Assembly: GCF_016743775.1 (NCBI RefSeq)
Contig: NZ_JAEQMY010000011.1
Location: forward strand, 1-64,000
Source: Microvirga aerilata
GTDB taxonomy: Bacteria; Pseudomonadota; Alphaproteobacteria; Rhizobiales; Beijerinckiaceae
DNA length: 64,000 bases
Direction: 5' to 3'
A program made the translations under genes and the position numbers. Each line of letters begins with the position of its first letter. Position 1 is the first letter of the stretch. Below the pieces are notes generated by a model. That model was not told where the DNA came from and made no database searches. It saw nothing but the letters and a program-made list of their open reading frames with translations. This document shows, piece by piece, positions 8,244-16,977 of this stretch.

Positions 8244-8458
8244 CAACGATTGTCCTATTTGACTGCGGTACTCTGTGACGTGGCGGTGCCTTCGGTTCAG
8301 ACCTCGGAACGCTATCCCACTGTCTTAAGTGAGTAACCTCTGGCAAGACACTCTTCCGAGACGCTCCTGACCTGTCGAAAGCGTCTCGTATGAATTGGTT
8401 GCGGGATTTGAGACTCGATCTACCGTGATGACACCCAAACAAGACACTTGAGGTCGTT

Positions 8459-9037
8459 ATGGCAGTCTACGGTTACGCGAGAGTATCTCACGCATCTCAA
8501 AGTCTCGATGTTCAGATTGATGCACTCCGTGCAGCAGGTTGCTCTGTCATTCGCTCCGAGAAGAAAAGTGCGACGACCCGTGAAGGTCGCGTCGAGTTAC
8601 AGACCCTGCTCGATTTCGTCAGAGACGGCGACACGATCTACGTGACGCGTGTAGATCGAATCGCACGGTCGATTGCGGACCTCCAGGATATCCTGCGAGT
8701 GTTCAAGTCAAAGGGCGTCGCCTTGAAGGCGACCGAGCAGCCTATCGACACGTCAACGCCTCTTGGAAAATGCATGCTGGACCTCCTGGGCGTGTTTGCG
8801 GAACTGGAGACTAACCTACGACGAGAGCGACAGGTCGAAGCCATCCGCCGCATCAAGGAAATCGACAGCACGAAACCCAAGCATGAGCGGACCTACCAAG
8901 GCCGTCCGCCGACAATCAAACCAGACGAGATTCGTCAGCTACGGGACGAGGGTCATGGAGCTACTGCTATCGCCCAGCGCCTCGGGATCGGACGAGCATC
9001 CGTGTATCGGGTACTGAAGAGTCTGACTTCGAGTTAG
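8459..9037 (+). CDS. Serine site-specific recombinase (resolvase/invertase)
   Basis: This 192-residue protein starts with the resolvase catalytic core: YGYARVSHASQSLDVQID carries the nucleophilic Ser, with the later Arg cluster in YVTRVDRIARSIADLQD and the helix around LGVFAELETNLRRERQ. It ends with a Hin-type helix-turn-helix (ATAIAQRLGIGRASVYRVLK). Its length fits Tn3-type resolvases and DNA invertases. No transposase accompanies it. The A/T-richer segment with the RTX and orphan genes begins just downstream, so it may mark a mobile-element boundary. Confidence 0.9.
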   Translation: MAVYGYARVSHASQSLDVQIDALRAAGCSVIRSEKKSATTREGRVELQTLLDFVRDGDTIYVTRVDRIARSIADLQDILRVFKSKGVALKATEQPIDTSTPLGKCMLDLLGVFAELETNLRRERQVEAIRRIKEIDSTKPKHERTYQGRPPTIKPDEIRQLRDEGHGATAIAQRLGIGRASVYRVLKSLTSS

Positions 9038-9407
9038 AGAGATGTGGCTCATCGGGCGACGCTCTTGTACAGGGTACGCGTAGGCTGTCTGAACTCCCGT
9101 CTAAGCAACAGACCTGATCTTGTATGTCTCGGCACCTCGTTTCCCAAGTCAGTAAACGGTCGCCATCCAAACTCTCCCAAACTGTCATTTGAGGGTCGAA
9201 CAGGTCAGGAATTCGTCAAAGAGTTTGGAAGAAGGTTTCCGGAAGGCTGATCAGAGACGCTTACCGCCCGGTAAAATCGAATTGGTTAATAGGAGAGGTC
9301 ATTCGTTCTGCTCATGTCTCTAAACTACAACACTCAGAAAACTTGTATCCACCGAGTCCATAATCTGATTGCACTCTACTGACCGGTTATCGTCTGTTGT
9401 GGCGTAA
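9038..9407. other. Intergenic stretch without a supported gene
   Basis: No convincing coding frame lies between the recombinase and the RTX gene. A 68-codon frame at 9,044-9,250 has no family resemblance. The stretch may hold recombination sites or the RTX promoter; no inverted repeat stands out by eye. Confidence 0.4.
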
Positions 9408-11180
9408 ATGAGCCAAAAATGGCTCAATTGTGGGGCAGAAAAGATGGCGATAGATATCCTCGTTGGTGGCTTTGGAGACGACATTCATGTCGTCGATGAT
9501 GTTGGAGACATGATTAGGGAACAGGGCGGCACCGACACCGTCCAAACGGTGCTGAATTCATATACCTTAGCAAATCCTGTGCCTTCCACAGACTTCGTCT
9601 ATACGCCCTCGCCTATCCCCGGCGGCATAGGCATTTCCTTTCCAATTTTCTACGACAATGCAATTGAAAAGCTTGAATTCGTAGGTGATGGAAACTTTAG
9701 TGGCACAGGTAACAACTTGAATAACACCATCATTGGTGGCGCAGGAAACGATACGCTCGACGGTGGCCAAGGTGACATGGAGCAGTTTGACCGTCTTGTG
9801 GGCGGAAAAGGCGACGATGTATATCGCATAAGAGGCTCTGAAGTCGTGGTAGAGAATGCTAATGAAGGCATCGATACCATCGAATATGTTAGCAATCCAT
9901 ACGGCTACAATTTCGTGGTAGCAGCTAACATAGAAAATGCTAAGTTTATTGGCGAGGGTGGCGTTTACATACTTGGTAATGATTTGAATAACGTCATCAC
10001 CACGGGGAACGGTAACGACCAACTTAGTGGCGGTGCAGGACGCGACACCTTGGTCGGAGGGAAAGGCAACGACGCCTATAGTATCGATGAGGCGAGTGAT
10101 GTTGTTGTCGAGGGAAGCAATGGCGGCATGGACGAAGTCTACTCCCATGCGGCCTATTACCTCCTTGCTGCTGAGGTCGAGGACCTTTGGCTTACAGATG
10201 GGCTTGAGGTTACCCTTTCGTATCAAAGTGCCACCGGTAACGGCCTTGCCAACAAAATTTGGGGCGGTGGTGCGAATAATGCGATCAGTGGCGGCGCGGG
10301 TGATGACACCATCGACGGCAGCTTCGGTGATGATGTTATTGCTGGAGACGCAGACAATGACCTCCTAACCGGTAGCATGGGCAACGATACGCTGGATGGT
10401 GGTTCCGGCTATGATGTCGCCGATTACTTGGGCGGTCGCCACGACTATATGATCAGTAAGAACGCAGATGGAACGGTAAATGTCACAGACGTTTGGGCCA
10501 ACGATGGTGACGATGGAATCGATCTAATTTCTGGGATAGAAGCACTCCACTTCCGGGACGGCCTCGTTACGCTCGATAGTCTCGTCCCCGTCACCCAGTC
10601 TCCAAATCCGCAGCCGCCCACTCCTCAGCCTCCTGTGGTTGCTCCTACTACCTCTGGCAGTGACATGATCCTTGGCTTAGACGCGGCTGAGAAGCTCTAC
10701 GGCGGCGGCGGCAATGATCAAGTCTCGGGAGGGGCCGGAAACGATTGGGTCTACGGCGGCATCGGTAACGATCAGGTCTCAGGCGGCATAGGGAATGATC
10801 GTCTTTACGGCGATGCCGGAAAAGATCAGCTTACCGGTGGCGCAGGAAAGGACTACTTCGTCTTCAACTCCAAGCCAAACAAGACGACTAACATCGACAA
10901 GATCGTTGACTTCAATGTGAGGGACGATTCGATCTACCTGGAGAACGCAATCTTCAAGGCGCTTGGAAAGGCGGGTTCCTCAACCAAACCCGCACTCTTG
11001 AAGAGCAGCTTCTTCTACTCGGGTACCAAGGCCCACGATAAGGATGACCACATCATCCACAACAAGAAGACAGGCGCGATCTACTATGATGTGGATGGAA
11101 CTGGTTCCAGCCAACTGGTCCAGATTGCGACAGTGAACAAAGGTCTAACTCTGACCTACAAGGACTTCTACGTCATCTAA
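9408..11180 (+). CDS. Secreted RTX calcium-binding repeat protein
   Basis: This protein of up to 590 residues is dominated by hemolysin-type nonapeptide repeats: GGAGNDTLDGG near residue 110, GGAGRDTLVGGKGND near 210, a block near 290-325, and GGGGNDQVSGGAGNDWVYGG near 430. A Pro-rich spacer (PNPQPPTPQPP) lies near residue 400. Such repeats bind calcium on emergence from a type I secretion channel. The acidic-aromatic C-terminal end, closing in YKDFYVI, is a typical uncleaved secretion signal. The last 110 residues resemble those of the PL7 lyase at 33,635, so both may use the same exporter, which is not in the window. No catalytic domain is visible. ATG at 9,444 is an alternative start. Confidence 0.88.
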   Translation: MSQKWLNCGAEKMAIDILVGGFGDDIHVVDDVGDMIREQGGTDTVQTVLNSYTLANPVPSTDFVYTPSPIPGGIGISFPIFYDNAIEKLEFVGDGNFSGTGNNLNNTIIGGAGNDTLDGGQGDMEQFDRLVGGKGDDVYRIRGSEVVVENANEGIDTIEYVSNPYGYNFVVAANIENAKFIGEGGVYILGNDLNNVITTGNGNDQLSGGAGRDTLVGGKGNDAYSIDEASDVVVEGSNGGMDEVYSHAAYYLLAAEVEDLWLTDGLEVTLSYQSATGNGLANKIWGGGANNAISGGAGDDTIDGSFGDDVIAGDADNDLLTGSMGNDTLDGGSGYDVADYLGGRHDYMISKNADGTVNVTDVWANDGDDGIDLISGIEALHFRDGLVTLDSLVPVTQSPNPQPPTPQPPVVAPTTSGSDMILGLDAAEKLYGGGGNDQVSGGAGNDWVYGGIGNDQVSGGIGNDRLYGDAGKDQLTGGAGKDYFVFNSKPNKTTNIDKIVDFNVRDDSIYLENAIFKALGKAGSSTKPALLKSSFFYSGTKAHDKDDHIIHNKKTGAIYYDVDGTGSSQLVQIATVNKGLTLTYKDFYVI

Positions 11181-11187
11181 GGTAACA

Positions 11188-11213
11188 AGCCCCGGAGCAA
11201 TCCGGGGCTTTTC
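11188..11213 (+). terminator. Rho-independent terminator after the RTX gene
   Basis: A nine-base-pair stem (AGCCCCGGA and TCCGGGGCT, loop GCAA) is followed by a T-rich tail. It lies eight bases after the RTX stop codon. It insulates the RTX gene from the convergent genes downstream. Confidence 0.85.
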
Positions 11214-11273
11214 ACTTTAGGACAGAACTGGCCAATATGGCGACTCTCCGTAAACCTACCATCCTCGTAGCTC

Positions 11274-11573
11274 TTAGCGAACCTCTCCACTCCAACGTAA
11301 CTTGTAGTATGTGGCATCGTTGAGGTTGGCGAATATGAAGCGTCTTCCAACAAGGCGCATCTGGGCATCACGGATAGGTTCGATCTCGACCGCTCCATAG
11401 CAGTTCTCGGCAATCCATTCGCGACGAGCAGTAAGCTCCTGAGGGAAGCGAGGATAGCCCAGGCGTTCTTCGGAAAGGCCAACAGCATCGACGATGTGAA
11501 CTGGCATATTGGCGGGGATTTGTGTCTTCGCCTTAAGAGCAGCGAGTTTCGCTAAGAACTCAGGAATAAGCAT
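11274..11573 (-). CDS. Hypothetical 99-residue protein
   Basis: I do not recognise this family. The sequence starts MLIPEFLAKLAALKAKTQ and has a balanced globular composition with an aromatic C-terminal half (FIFANLNDATYYKLRW). It has no signal peptide or membrane helix. It lies on the same strand and 70 bases downstream of the four-gene operon at 11,644-13,960, and could be its last gene or separate. The overlapping frame 11,177-11,488 has a poorer composition and is left out. Confidence 0.5.
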   Translation of the reverse strand: MLIPEFLAKLAALKAKTQIPANMPVHIVDAVGLSEERLGYPRFPQELTARREWIAENCYGAVEIEPIRDAQMRLVGRRFIFANLNDATYYKLRWSGEVR

Positions 11574-11643
11574 CGTCTTGTTACCTCGTATTGTTATCGA
11601 GGTATTTATCGTTTGCTCGGAGGAGCCGATCTGAGGGAATAAC

Positions 11644-12198
11644 CTACGTACCTCCGTAGACCTGATCTAACAAGCAGAAATGCTGATCGGGCACTTGCAG
11701 CGCGACATGCCCGGTCTTAGCTATGCCCGTGATATCGGAGGTTATCTCACCCGAGAAGCTCTTCGTCTCCTTTGGGGAAACCGTAACGGCGACCCTACGA
11801 GCCACAACCTCGCTGTCTCCGAAGCCGAGTTTCGGAACTCGGCACCAAATGGAGATACTCTCAATCATCCGATCAGAGTCGTTCGTGAGCGATCCTTGCG
11901 CCAGGAGCGTGAACTTACCTGAGCGTCGTGTTGGGCTAATTCTCGTCGAGAGGGTGACGTGAGTCTTGGCTTTTAGCTCATCGGCAAGAACCACCTCCGG
12001 GTATTCGCCAGTCCACCAGATCGTCAGGAAGTCGAAAGGAAGGAGCACCACCCGGAGAGCCAGGATGCCAACGACTGAAATCAAACACAACCGCATGAAA
12101 GGCGTTGCAACGACCAGCCAACCCACACCGTAGATAAGGACGGCAATAAGCGTCAGGAGCAATCCCAAGGCAGCGAGCATGCCAACGGCCTCGGCCAT
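11644..12198 (-). CDS. Membrane-anchored hypothetical protein with an exported-type domain
   Basis: The 184-residue product has two predicted N-terminal membrane helices (residues 5-30 and 33-58). A soluble domain of beta character follows (GKFTLLAQGSLTNDSDRMIE, then VTVSPKETKSFSGEI). The pattern, a strand followed by a TNDS-type loop and a late GEI strand, resembles small immunoglobulin-like FxLYD domains; this is a weak, by-eye comparison. It starts one base after the stop of the upstream gene, so it is the last gene of a coupled operon. Function unknown. Confidence 0.6.
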   Translation of the reverse strand: MAEAVGMLAALGLLLTLIAVLIYGVGWLVVATPFMRLCLISVVGILALRVVLLPFDFLTIWWTGEYPEVVLADELKAKTHVTLSTRISPTRRSGKFTLLAQGSLTNDSDRMIESISIWCRVPKLGFGDSEVVARRVAVTVSPKETKSFSGEITSDITGIAKTGHVALQVPDQHFCLLDQVYGGT

Positions 12199-12199
12199 G

Positions 12200-12643
12200 C
12201 TACGGTTGCTCCTTCAGGAGATCACTCTTTTCGACCTCGAAGCGACTCTCACATTTGAAGGAGTTGGGATCAGCCTCGTTCAGGTAACCATTAGGTTCTG
12301 GAATGAGGTGAATGGTGACCGTGGTGCCAGGATTGATGTAGCCATAGTGGTAGCTCGTGTAGACACGGTCGATGTCCCACGACGCTTCCGCTACGGAAGG
12401 GCTACGCGGCGGCGAAGGCTTAAAGGAACAGTACAGCCGTAGATCGTATATTCGAGCTTTGCCGGTATTCCGGACGGTCGCGGAAATTGCCTCGACGTAG
12501 GTCGAGTAAGAGGGTGTTACTCCCCGTGCATCGAAGACCAAGATCGAACTGGGGTCGAAGCTGTTGAGTACCGCTCGCTTCGAGACCTCCTTTGGGTTGT
12601 TAGGAGAACACTTAGCAAGAACCCAAATGAGCAGCACGGCCAT
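12200..12643 (-). CDS. Membrane-anchored hypothetical protein
   Basis: This 147-residue protein has a short hydrophobic N terminus (MAVLLIWVLAKCSPN), either a signal anchor or a poor lipoprotein signal; the Lys before Cys argues against lipidation. The rest is beta-rich, including ISATVRNTGKARIYDLRLYC and GYINPGTTVTIHLIPE, which resembles the domain in the next gene. It overlaps the end of the 44-residue gene upstream by 32 bases and abuts the downstream gene. It may form an envelope complex with its operon partners. Function unknown. Confidence 0.6.
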   Translation of the reverse strand: MAVLLIWVLAKCSPNNPKEVSKRAVLNSFDPSSILVFDARGVTPSYSTYVEAISATVRNTGKARIYDLRLYCSFKPSPPRSPSVAEASWDIDRVYTSYHYGYINPGTTVTIHLIPEPNGYLNEADPNSFKCESRFEVEKSDLLKEQP

Positions 12644-12746
12644 CGGCGATCCACACCAGATTGCCCAGAATGAACCGGACGATCAGGTGCAGGACGATAC
12701 CTACGATGCCGCCAATAAGGGCTCCACGAACGGTAGGTGATGACAT
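12612..12746 (-). CDS. 44-residue single-span membrane protein
   Basis: The ATG at 12,746 overlaps the stop of the upstream 404-residue gene in the arrangement TAATG, a classic coupling signal. The product (MSSPTVRGALIGGIVGIVLH and onward) is one hydrophobic helix with Gly-rich packing and a short tail. It overlaps the start of the next gene. It was found by reading the gap between the two larger genes. It is probably a membrane component of the same operon. Confidence 0.55.
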   Translation of the reverse strand: MSSPTVRGALIGGIVGIVLHLIVRFILGNLVWIADGRAAHLGSC

Positions 12747-13960
12747 TAGCTGACCGTAGATGTGGTTGATGCCGTCGTGATCTCCACCGTATCTTCTATG
12801 TCTATAAGATCGAACACTTCGTCGTCATCAAGATTGGGCAACCCTCGTCCCCAAACATCGAGCAATTTGGCTGCTCGATTGGCCTTTCTGGCTTCAGCGT
12901 TTTCAGCCCCGACGAGGACCTTTCCGGTGCTTTCGAATTTCTTCCTGATGTGCATCAGAGTTACGGCATCTACGGTCCCATGACCCGTGGTGTGAACGCC
13001 TTTGAGAACGAAGTAGCCTCTGCTCAAGCATCGAAGCTCGACTACACATTCAGGTTTGTGCCAAAGATAGTAAACGTACCGGTTCAGGAGCGGCTGAGAG
13101 AGCAGCGTAGCCAAACAGTTCTGGAGGCGTCTTCCTGTGTCGGCCATTGCTCGCGGAGAACTCAGGAACGTCATTTCTGCATCATCGCTGATTGGACCCG
13201 AGACCGGGTACCTGGGGATTTTCTCAACGAGCTTTCGGAGCCAACTCCTCAAACTTGTACTCGGACTGAGGGCCTCCAACGATTGCCATGCGTCGCTCTG
13301 GATTGCGCCTGGTAAGAGCGGAAAGATCAGGTCAAAGGCGGCGCTGAGTTCGTCGATTTGCTCAACTGACTTGAGGCGGGTCAGAACCTCGGGTCGTACA
13401 AGGAGTATGGGCAACCGTAAAGCGGCTTTGATGGTGGTCTCTGATACTGGGCATTCTTGGCTGAAGATTCGTCCTCGTTCTCGGTGTTCAGGATTAAAGA
13501 TCAAGTCGATCAGGGCACGATACCCATTTGCCGAGAGCGGTTCATTGCCGATGCGGTGTAGAACACGCAAGGCTGTTGAGGATGCCGTGCCGAATAGGAC
13601 ATCACATCCGCAGATGTCCTGTGCTCTCGCCGTAATGAGCACCTGTGCGATCTGCGCCGAACAGTCTGAGGCAATAGTGTCGTCAACCAGTCCAACGGCT
13701 CTGAACCGAGAGGCGAGATAGTCAGGTCCGATATCCTCAAGAACCATGAGAGCGACGAAGTTAGCTTGCCTCTTCAAGGTAGACGCCGTTGTCAGGTATC
13801 TGAGATATCCGGGATGCGCGCGATCCAGTCCGAGGGACGTTACCAGCAGTGGCCCAGTTACAGGGTTTGGCCTCAGCGTGATCTTGTCGAGTCGCGGCGG
13901 CATAGGCGTCTCCGATAAGAAGTTACCCATCGAAGCTCCCATAGGCTCGGAATCCAGCAA
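12746..13960 (-). CDS. Large hypothetical protein heading a four-gene operon
   Basis: This protein is up to 404 residues long; M7 and M11 are alternative starts. No signal peptide is seen. The N-terminal 240 residues look alpha-helical. The segment around residues 280-335 (MADTGRRLQNCLATLL, then CVVELRCLSRGYFVLKG) faintly recalls the PcfJ-like core, in which a Leu-x-Asn/His-Cys motif is followed by a strand pair. That is a weak resemblance and not an assignment. The C terminus is acidic and Thr/Ser-rich. The gene is coupled by TAATG to a tiny membrane protein and then to two envelope-anchored proteins, so the four products probably act together. Confidence 0.62.
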   Translation of the reverse strand: MLDSEPMGASMGNFLSETPMPPRLDKITLRPNPVTGPLLVTSLGLDRAHPGYLRYLTTASTLKRQANFVALMVLEDIGPDYLASRFRAVGLVDDTIASDCSAQIAQVLITARAQDICGCDVLFGTASSTALRVLHRIGNEPLSANGYRALIDLIFNPEHRERGRIFSQECPVSETTIKAALRLPILLVRPEVLTRLKSVEQIDELSAAFDLIFPLLPGAIQSDAWQSLEALSPSTSLRSWLRKLVEKIPRYPVSGPISDDAEMTFLSSPRAMADTGRRLQNCLATLLSQPLLNRYVYYLWHKPECVVELRCLSRGYFVLKGVHTTGHGTVDAVTLMHIRKKFESTGKVLVGAENAEARKANRAAKLLDVWGRGLPNLDDDEVFDLIDIEDTVEITTASTTSTVS

Positions 13961-14280
13961 CTAATTTTGCGACATCGTCCGACGAGACCGCCTGATCTAC
14001 CGCCGTCCAGGAGAAAGCTCGTCCTGGGGATGGGTGGGAAGCCTTAGCGCGCACCTCGGCTTGCCAGTCACATGCAGGAGGTTGCTTGCGAGCGGCGGAA
14101 GGCTCATTTGTTCAAACAACTCCGTGCGTTATCAGAGTTTATATGAAGTTCCTTCGTGCTTTACAGCCAAAGGGATACCTCCAATGAATCCGGTAGGTAT
14201 GCACTGTTTTTTGCAGCATTACTCGCTCTGGTAACGTACATCGATCCTTCGACCTTGATAGTGATTCCGAGGCAGGACGA
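13961..14280. other. Intergenic stretch without a supported gene
   Basis: This is the upstream region of the four-gene operon. Several short frames cross it on both strands, none with a ribosome site or recognisable sequence. It presumably holds the operon promoter; none could be identified by eye. Confidence 0.4.
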
Positions 14281-14547
14281 ATGGCGTATAGAGACAGCGA
14301 GTTTCGGGATGCTGCATACTGCGGAACTCTGACCAAAGAGATTCGGGCGATCATCAATATCATCTGGAAAATTGACTTCTCCCACGAAGTTGATCTGCTG
14401 AAAATCGATAATAGCAATCTTGCGCACGACCCGAGGCAAGGCAGAAAGTTCAGCATCATCTTAGAGCATCATGAGAGGCGACAACCCTATGTAGAGCTTC
14501 TCAACGAACGCTGGCGAACGCAGTGTCGCCAATCTCTTGCAGCTTAG
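14281..14547 (+). CDS. Possible small protein
   Basis: An 88-residue frame starts MAYRDSEFRDAAYC and has mixed alpha/beta composition with a basic C terminus (PYVELLNERWRTQ). An AGGA sequence just before the ATG is a poor-spacing ribosome site. The antisense strand also carries open frames here, so coding is not certain. No family is recognised. Confidence 0.35.
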   Translation: MAYRDSEFRDAAYCGTLTKEIRAIINIIWKIDFSHEVDLLKIDNSNLAHDPRQGRKFSIILEHHERRQPYVELLNERWRTQCRQSLAA

Positions 14548-14627
14548 GCTAACGCCGAGAACGCCTCCTGCTTTTTGCTGAAATGCGCTACAGTGGACGC
14601 ACAACGTCGATCCGACAGGAGCCTCCC

Positions 14628-14855
14628 ATGAAGAAAGCGCGTAAGCTCTACGAAAGCCCAAGCGGCGACCGCTGGTACCTGATCGGCGACCCTTCAGGGG
14701 CTGTGTTCATCCACCACGAAGCCAATGTAGCGTCTGGAGGGCACGTGGAGCATGAGGACATCGCGGCCTTCCTGAGTCGCGGCACCGGTCCAGAACAGCA
14801 GGAACTGTTGCGCTTGATCGAAACCCTTGTCGAGGAACACCCCGCCCATACGTGA
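14628..14855 (+). CDS. Small conserved-looking protein
   Basis: ATG at 14,628 follows a CAGGAG ribosome site by six bases and gives 75 residues. The layout is a short basic start (MKKARKLYESPSGDRWYLIG), then a metal- or partner-binding-looking HHEAN segment, then a helix (PEQQELLRLIETLVEEH). I associate this layout with an uncharacterised family in Methylobacteriaceae, but from memory only. It is cytoplasmic with no membrane segment. Confidence 0.68.
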   Translation: MKKARKLYESPSGDRWYLIGDPSGAVFIHHEANVASGGHVEHEDIAAFLSRGTGPEQQELLRLIETLVEEHPAHT

Positions 14856-14921
14856 TCCCTGGTGGGGCAGATCAATTTAGACAGCCGACGAAAGGAAGGT
14901 CGGCGCACCAGTTGATCCGGC

Positions 14922-15158
14922 TCAGTTCTCGTTGTCTTCCGGCATTGACTCGATGTTCCCGATGCCCCACACGCGGTGGCCAGCTTGCCGTTCCAGAGCC
15001 TCAACCTGTCGCAGAAGCTGGATTGAGAGTGTAGCCTCTCGCCGGAAGCCCTCATCGCCAGGGTCGCTCCCCAAGCGCATTTGCATGTCACGGGCTCTTG
15101 CTTCGAGAGCACGTCGGAGAACACCCAACCGCTCCTTGCTCAGTTCGAGCACCATCAT
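14922..15158 (-). CDS. Small helical hypothetical protein
   Basis: This 78-residue, highly charged, mostly helical protein (LELSKERLGVLRRALEARA, then LSIQLLRQVEALERQ) probably forms a coiled-coil hairpin. The second Met (15,155) is an equally possible start. Its N-terminal pattern of a short strand then K/D-E-R-x-L helix is shared with the 94-residue protein at 16,590, hinting at a common small-protein family. Function unknown. Confidence 0.55.
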   Translation of the reverse strand: MMVLELSKERLGVLRRALEARARDMQMRLGSDPGDEGFRREATLSIQLLRQVEALERQAGHRVWGIGNIESMPEDNEN

Positions 15159-15194
15159 AGCACCTCATGCTTGCCGCTCCTGGTAGGCTGAGCT

Positions 15195-16403
15195 TTACTT
15201 ACAGAGGATCATCACACTCAGAGCTTTCGCATGGTCGGCCAGATCGGCTGGAGCAAGGGCATTCGAAGTGGCGTTCGTCTCGTAAGAAATGCCCCGGCTC
15301 TCAAGGAAGCTCGCGACCACCGAAGACTTGATCGCGAAGTTCACGTTCTGGGGCATATCACCCGTGGCCTGGACGACCCTCATGGCATTGAGCTTCGAGA
15401 TAATAGTCCCGACAAGATTCCCGCTGGCGTCAAGAAGTGGACCTCCGCTGTTTCCAGCTTGGACCGGCGCAGATATCTGAAGGTGGCGCGTGTCGTCGCG
15501 CATTCCGGCGAGTGCCGTGATATTGCCAAGGGTGAAGTTTCCGGAACTTGCGAGCACCTGGGACAGAGGGTACCCGAACACAGCGATGGGATCGCCAAGC
15601 CGCGCTCCGATCCGGATGTTGGCGACCTTCGTTAGCTTGAGGTCAGTCTTGAGAACCGCAAGGTCGTTTGTCTCATCGCTCCCAATCAGCCGACCTTCGG
15701 CAGCAGGTTGGTCGCCTGAGAAGACGGCAATGGTTGAGCAACTCTTCACGACATGATGGTTGGTCACGATGTGACCGGAGTTCGTGACGAAGTAACCGGT
15801 TCCAGAGGAAAGTTTGTCTTCTTCCTCTGCCTTGGGTGCAGGGGCGATGGGAGTTGGTGCTGGGCGAGTGGAAGGTGGTACGGCAGCAACCTCCTGGCTG
15901 TAGCTGGGTGGGGCCACCCATGGTCCGCCCGTCGCCTCGGCATAGAGGGAGGACGAGATGAGGGTCACGAGCCGCTCCCCATAGACCGGCCCGTTGTCAT
16001 TATTCCGGCTAAAGGAAAAGCCGAGCGCACCATTGCCATCGAAGACATCAACACCCTGTTCTCGGATGCGAAGGGCGAGACGCGTAAAGTCGCTGTCGGA
16101 CGAGACAAGACAGAAGCCAGTGAATTGGCCAGAGTACAGAAGGTCCATGGCGTCGATTACGAGGGCAATGTCGGACCCGTTTTTGCCGGTGGTATAAGAG
16201 AACTGCTGCTGTGGGATGACTGCATGTTTTGCCAGGATATCCGCCCATGGTTTCAAGCGGGAACCTGAGAAGTCACCATAGATTCGGCGGACACTGGCCT
16301 CTCCGAGCTTGCCAATCTTCCCGAAGAGACCATTAGCGATCCGTGGAGAAGCGTTGTCAGCATCGATTAGAACGGCAAGACGGGCCGAGCGGGGTTCGGG
16401 CAT
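15195..16403 (-). CDS. NYN (LabA-like) nuclease domain fused to a trypsin-like serine protease
   Basis: This 402-residue protein has two enzymatic domains. Residues 8-120 are a NYN/PIN-type ribonuclease fold with its acidic residues in LAVLIDADNAS, GSDIALVIDAMD and LVSSDSDF. After a Pro-rich linker (about 160-195), residues 198-385 are a chymotrypsin-fold protease with the full triad: His217 in TNHHVV, Asp247 in ETNDLAVL and Ser319 in AGNSGGPL. There is no signal peptide, so the protease should be cytoplasmic, unlike periplasmic HtrA-type enzymes. The segment 120-160 does not look like either family and may be a fusion seam. RNA cleavage plus regulated proteolysis suggests stress or phage response; this is inference. 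Confidence 0.82.
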   Translation of the reverse strand: MPEPRSARLAVLIDADNASPRIANGLFGKIGKLGEASVRRIYGDFSGSRLKPWADILAKHAVIPQQQFSYTTGKNGSDIALVIDAMDLLYSGQFTGFCLVSSDSDFTRLALRIREQGVDVFDGNGALGFSFSRNNDNGPVYGERLVTLISSSLYAEATGGPWVAPPSYSQEVAAVPPSTRPAPTPIAPAPKAEEEDKLSSGTGYFVTNSGHIVTNHHVVKSCSTIAVFSGDQPAAEGRLIGSDETNDLAVLKTDLKLTKVANIRIGARLGDPIAVFGYPLSQVLASSGNFTLGNITALAGMRDDTRHLQISAPVQAGNSGGPLLDASGNLVGTIISKLNAMRVVQATGDMPQNVNFAIKSSVVASFLESRGISYETNATSNALAPADLADHAKALSVMILCK

Positions 16404-16589
16404 TGATGGGTTACTCGGCGGGTTCCGCAGGGGAAGTTACCCAACCATAACAGAGGAGACTGTCCAGGACGAAGTTCCTTGGGCACGTTAGGGAGCCGTA
16501 ACTTTGCCTCCATACACAGGAAACCTGCCTTGTTTCTGCCGTACATAGTCATAGCATAAAAGGGTAAGCTTAGAGGCCGATACTACCCC

Positions 16590-16874
16590 ATGAAGAAACT
16601 CGCCCTTGTCGTTGACGAACGGGAGTTGAGTACCATCCGTGCCGCGCTTTTCCTCCTCCAGGAGCAGCTTGATGCTCTCCCGGAGGACCTTGCCGAGATG
16701 ATCGCCGAGCACGGGCCACCAATAACGGATATCGAAATCGAGCGGCTCAGCCTTCGTCTGGAGGAGCAGACAGGCGGAATACGAGGCTCTGCGGATCAAG
16801 AGGTCCCTCAAGGCACAAGGATGGTTGAAGTTGAGCGGTTTACCCCAGTCGCAATCGTCCAAGGTCGTGTCTGA
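16590..16874 (+). CDS. Small hypothetical protein
   Basis: The frame encodes 94 residues starting MKKLALVVDERELSTIRAAL, followed by a helix (LFLLQEQLDALPEDL) and a second helical segment (IEIERLSLRLEEQ). The D-E-R-E-L start and two-helix layout recall small orphan proteins of Methylobacteriaceae. The antisense frame 16,488-16,862 is longer but lacks a ribosome site and family features. There is no membrane segment. Function unknown. Confidence 0.55.
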   Translation: MKKLALVVDERELSTIRAALFLLQEQLDALPEDLAEMIAEHGPPITDIEIERLSLRLEEQTGGIRGSADQEVPQGTRMVEVERFTPVAIVQGRV

Positions 16875-16977
16875 GCATTCTACAGGACGTGCCGGTTCGC
16901 CTGATTGACAATCATGCCGGTGCTGCTGAGCACTGAAAAAAGCGGCCCGCCAAGGATGCTGGCAGAAGGGGTACAGC

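Noticed and set aside
9044..9250. 68-residue frame after the recombinase
   Set aside because: Low-quality composition, no ribosome site and no recognisable domain.
11177..11488. Minus-strand 103-residue frame
   Set aside because: Covers the RTX terminator and overlaps a better-composed frame at 11,274-11,573.
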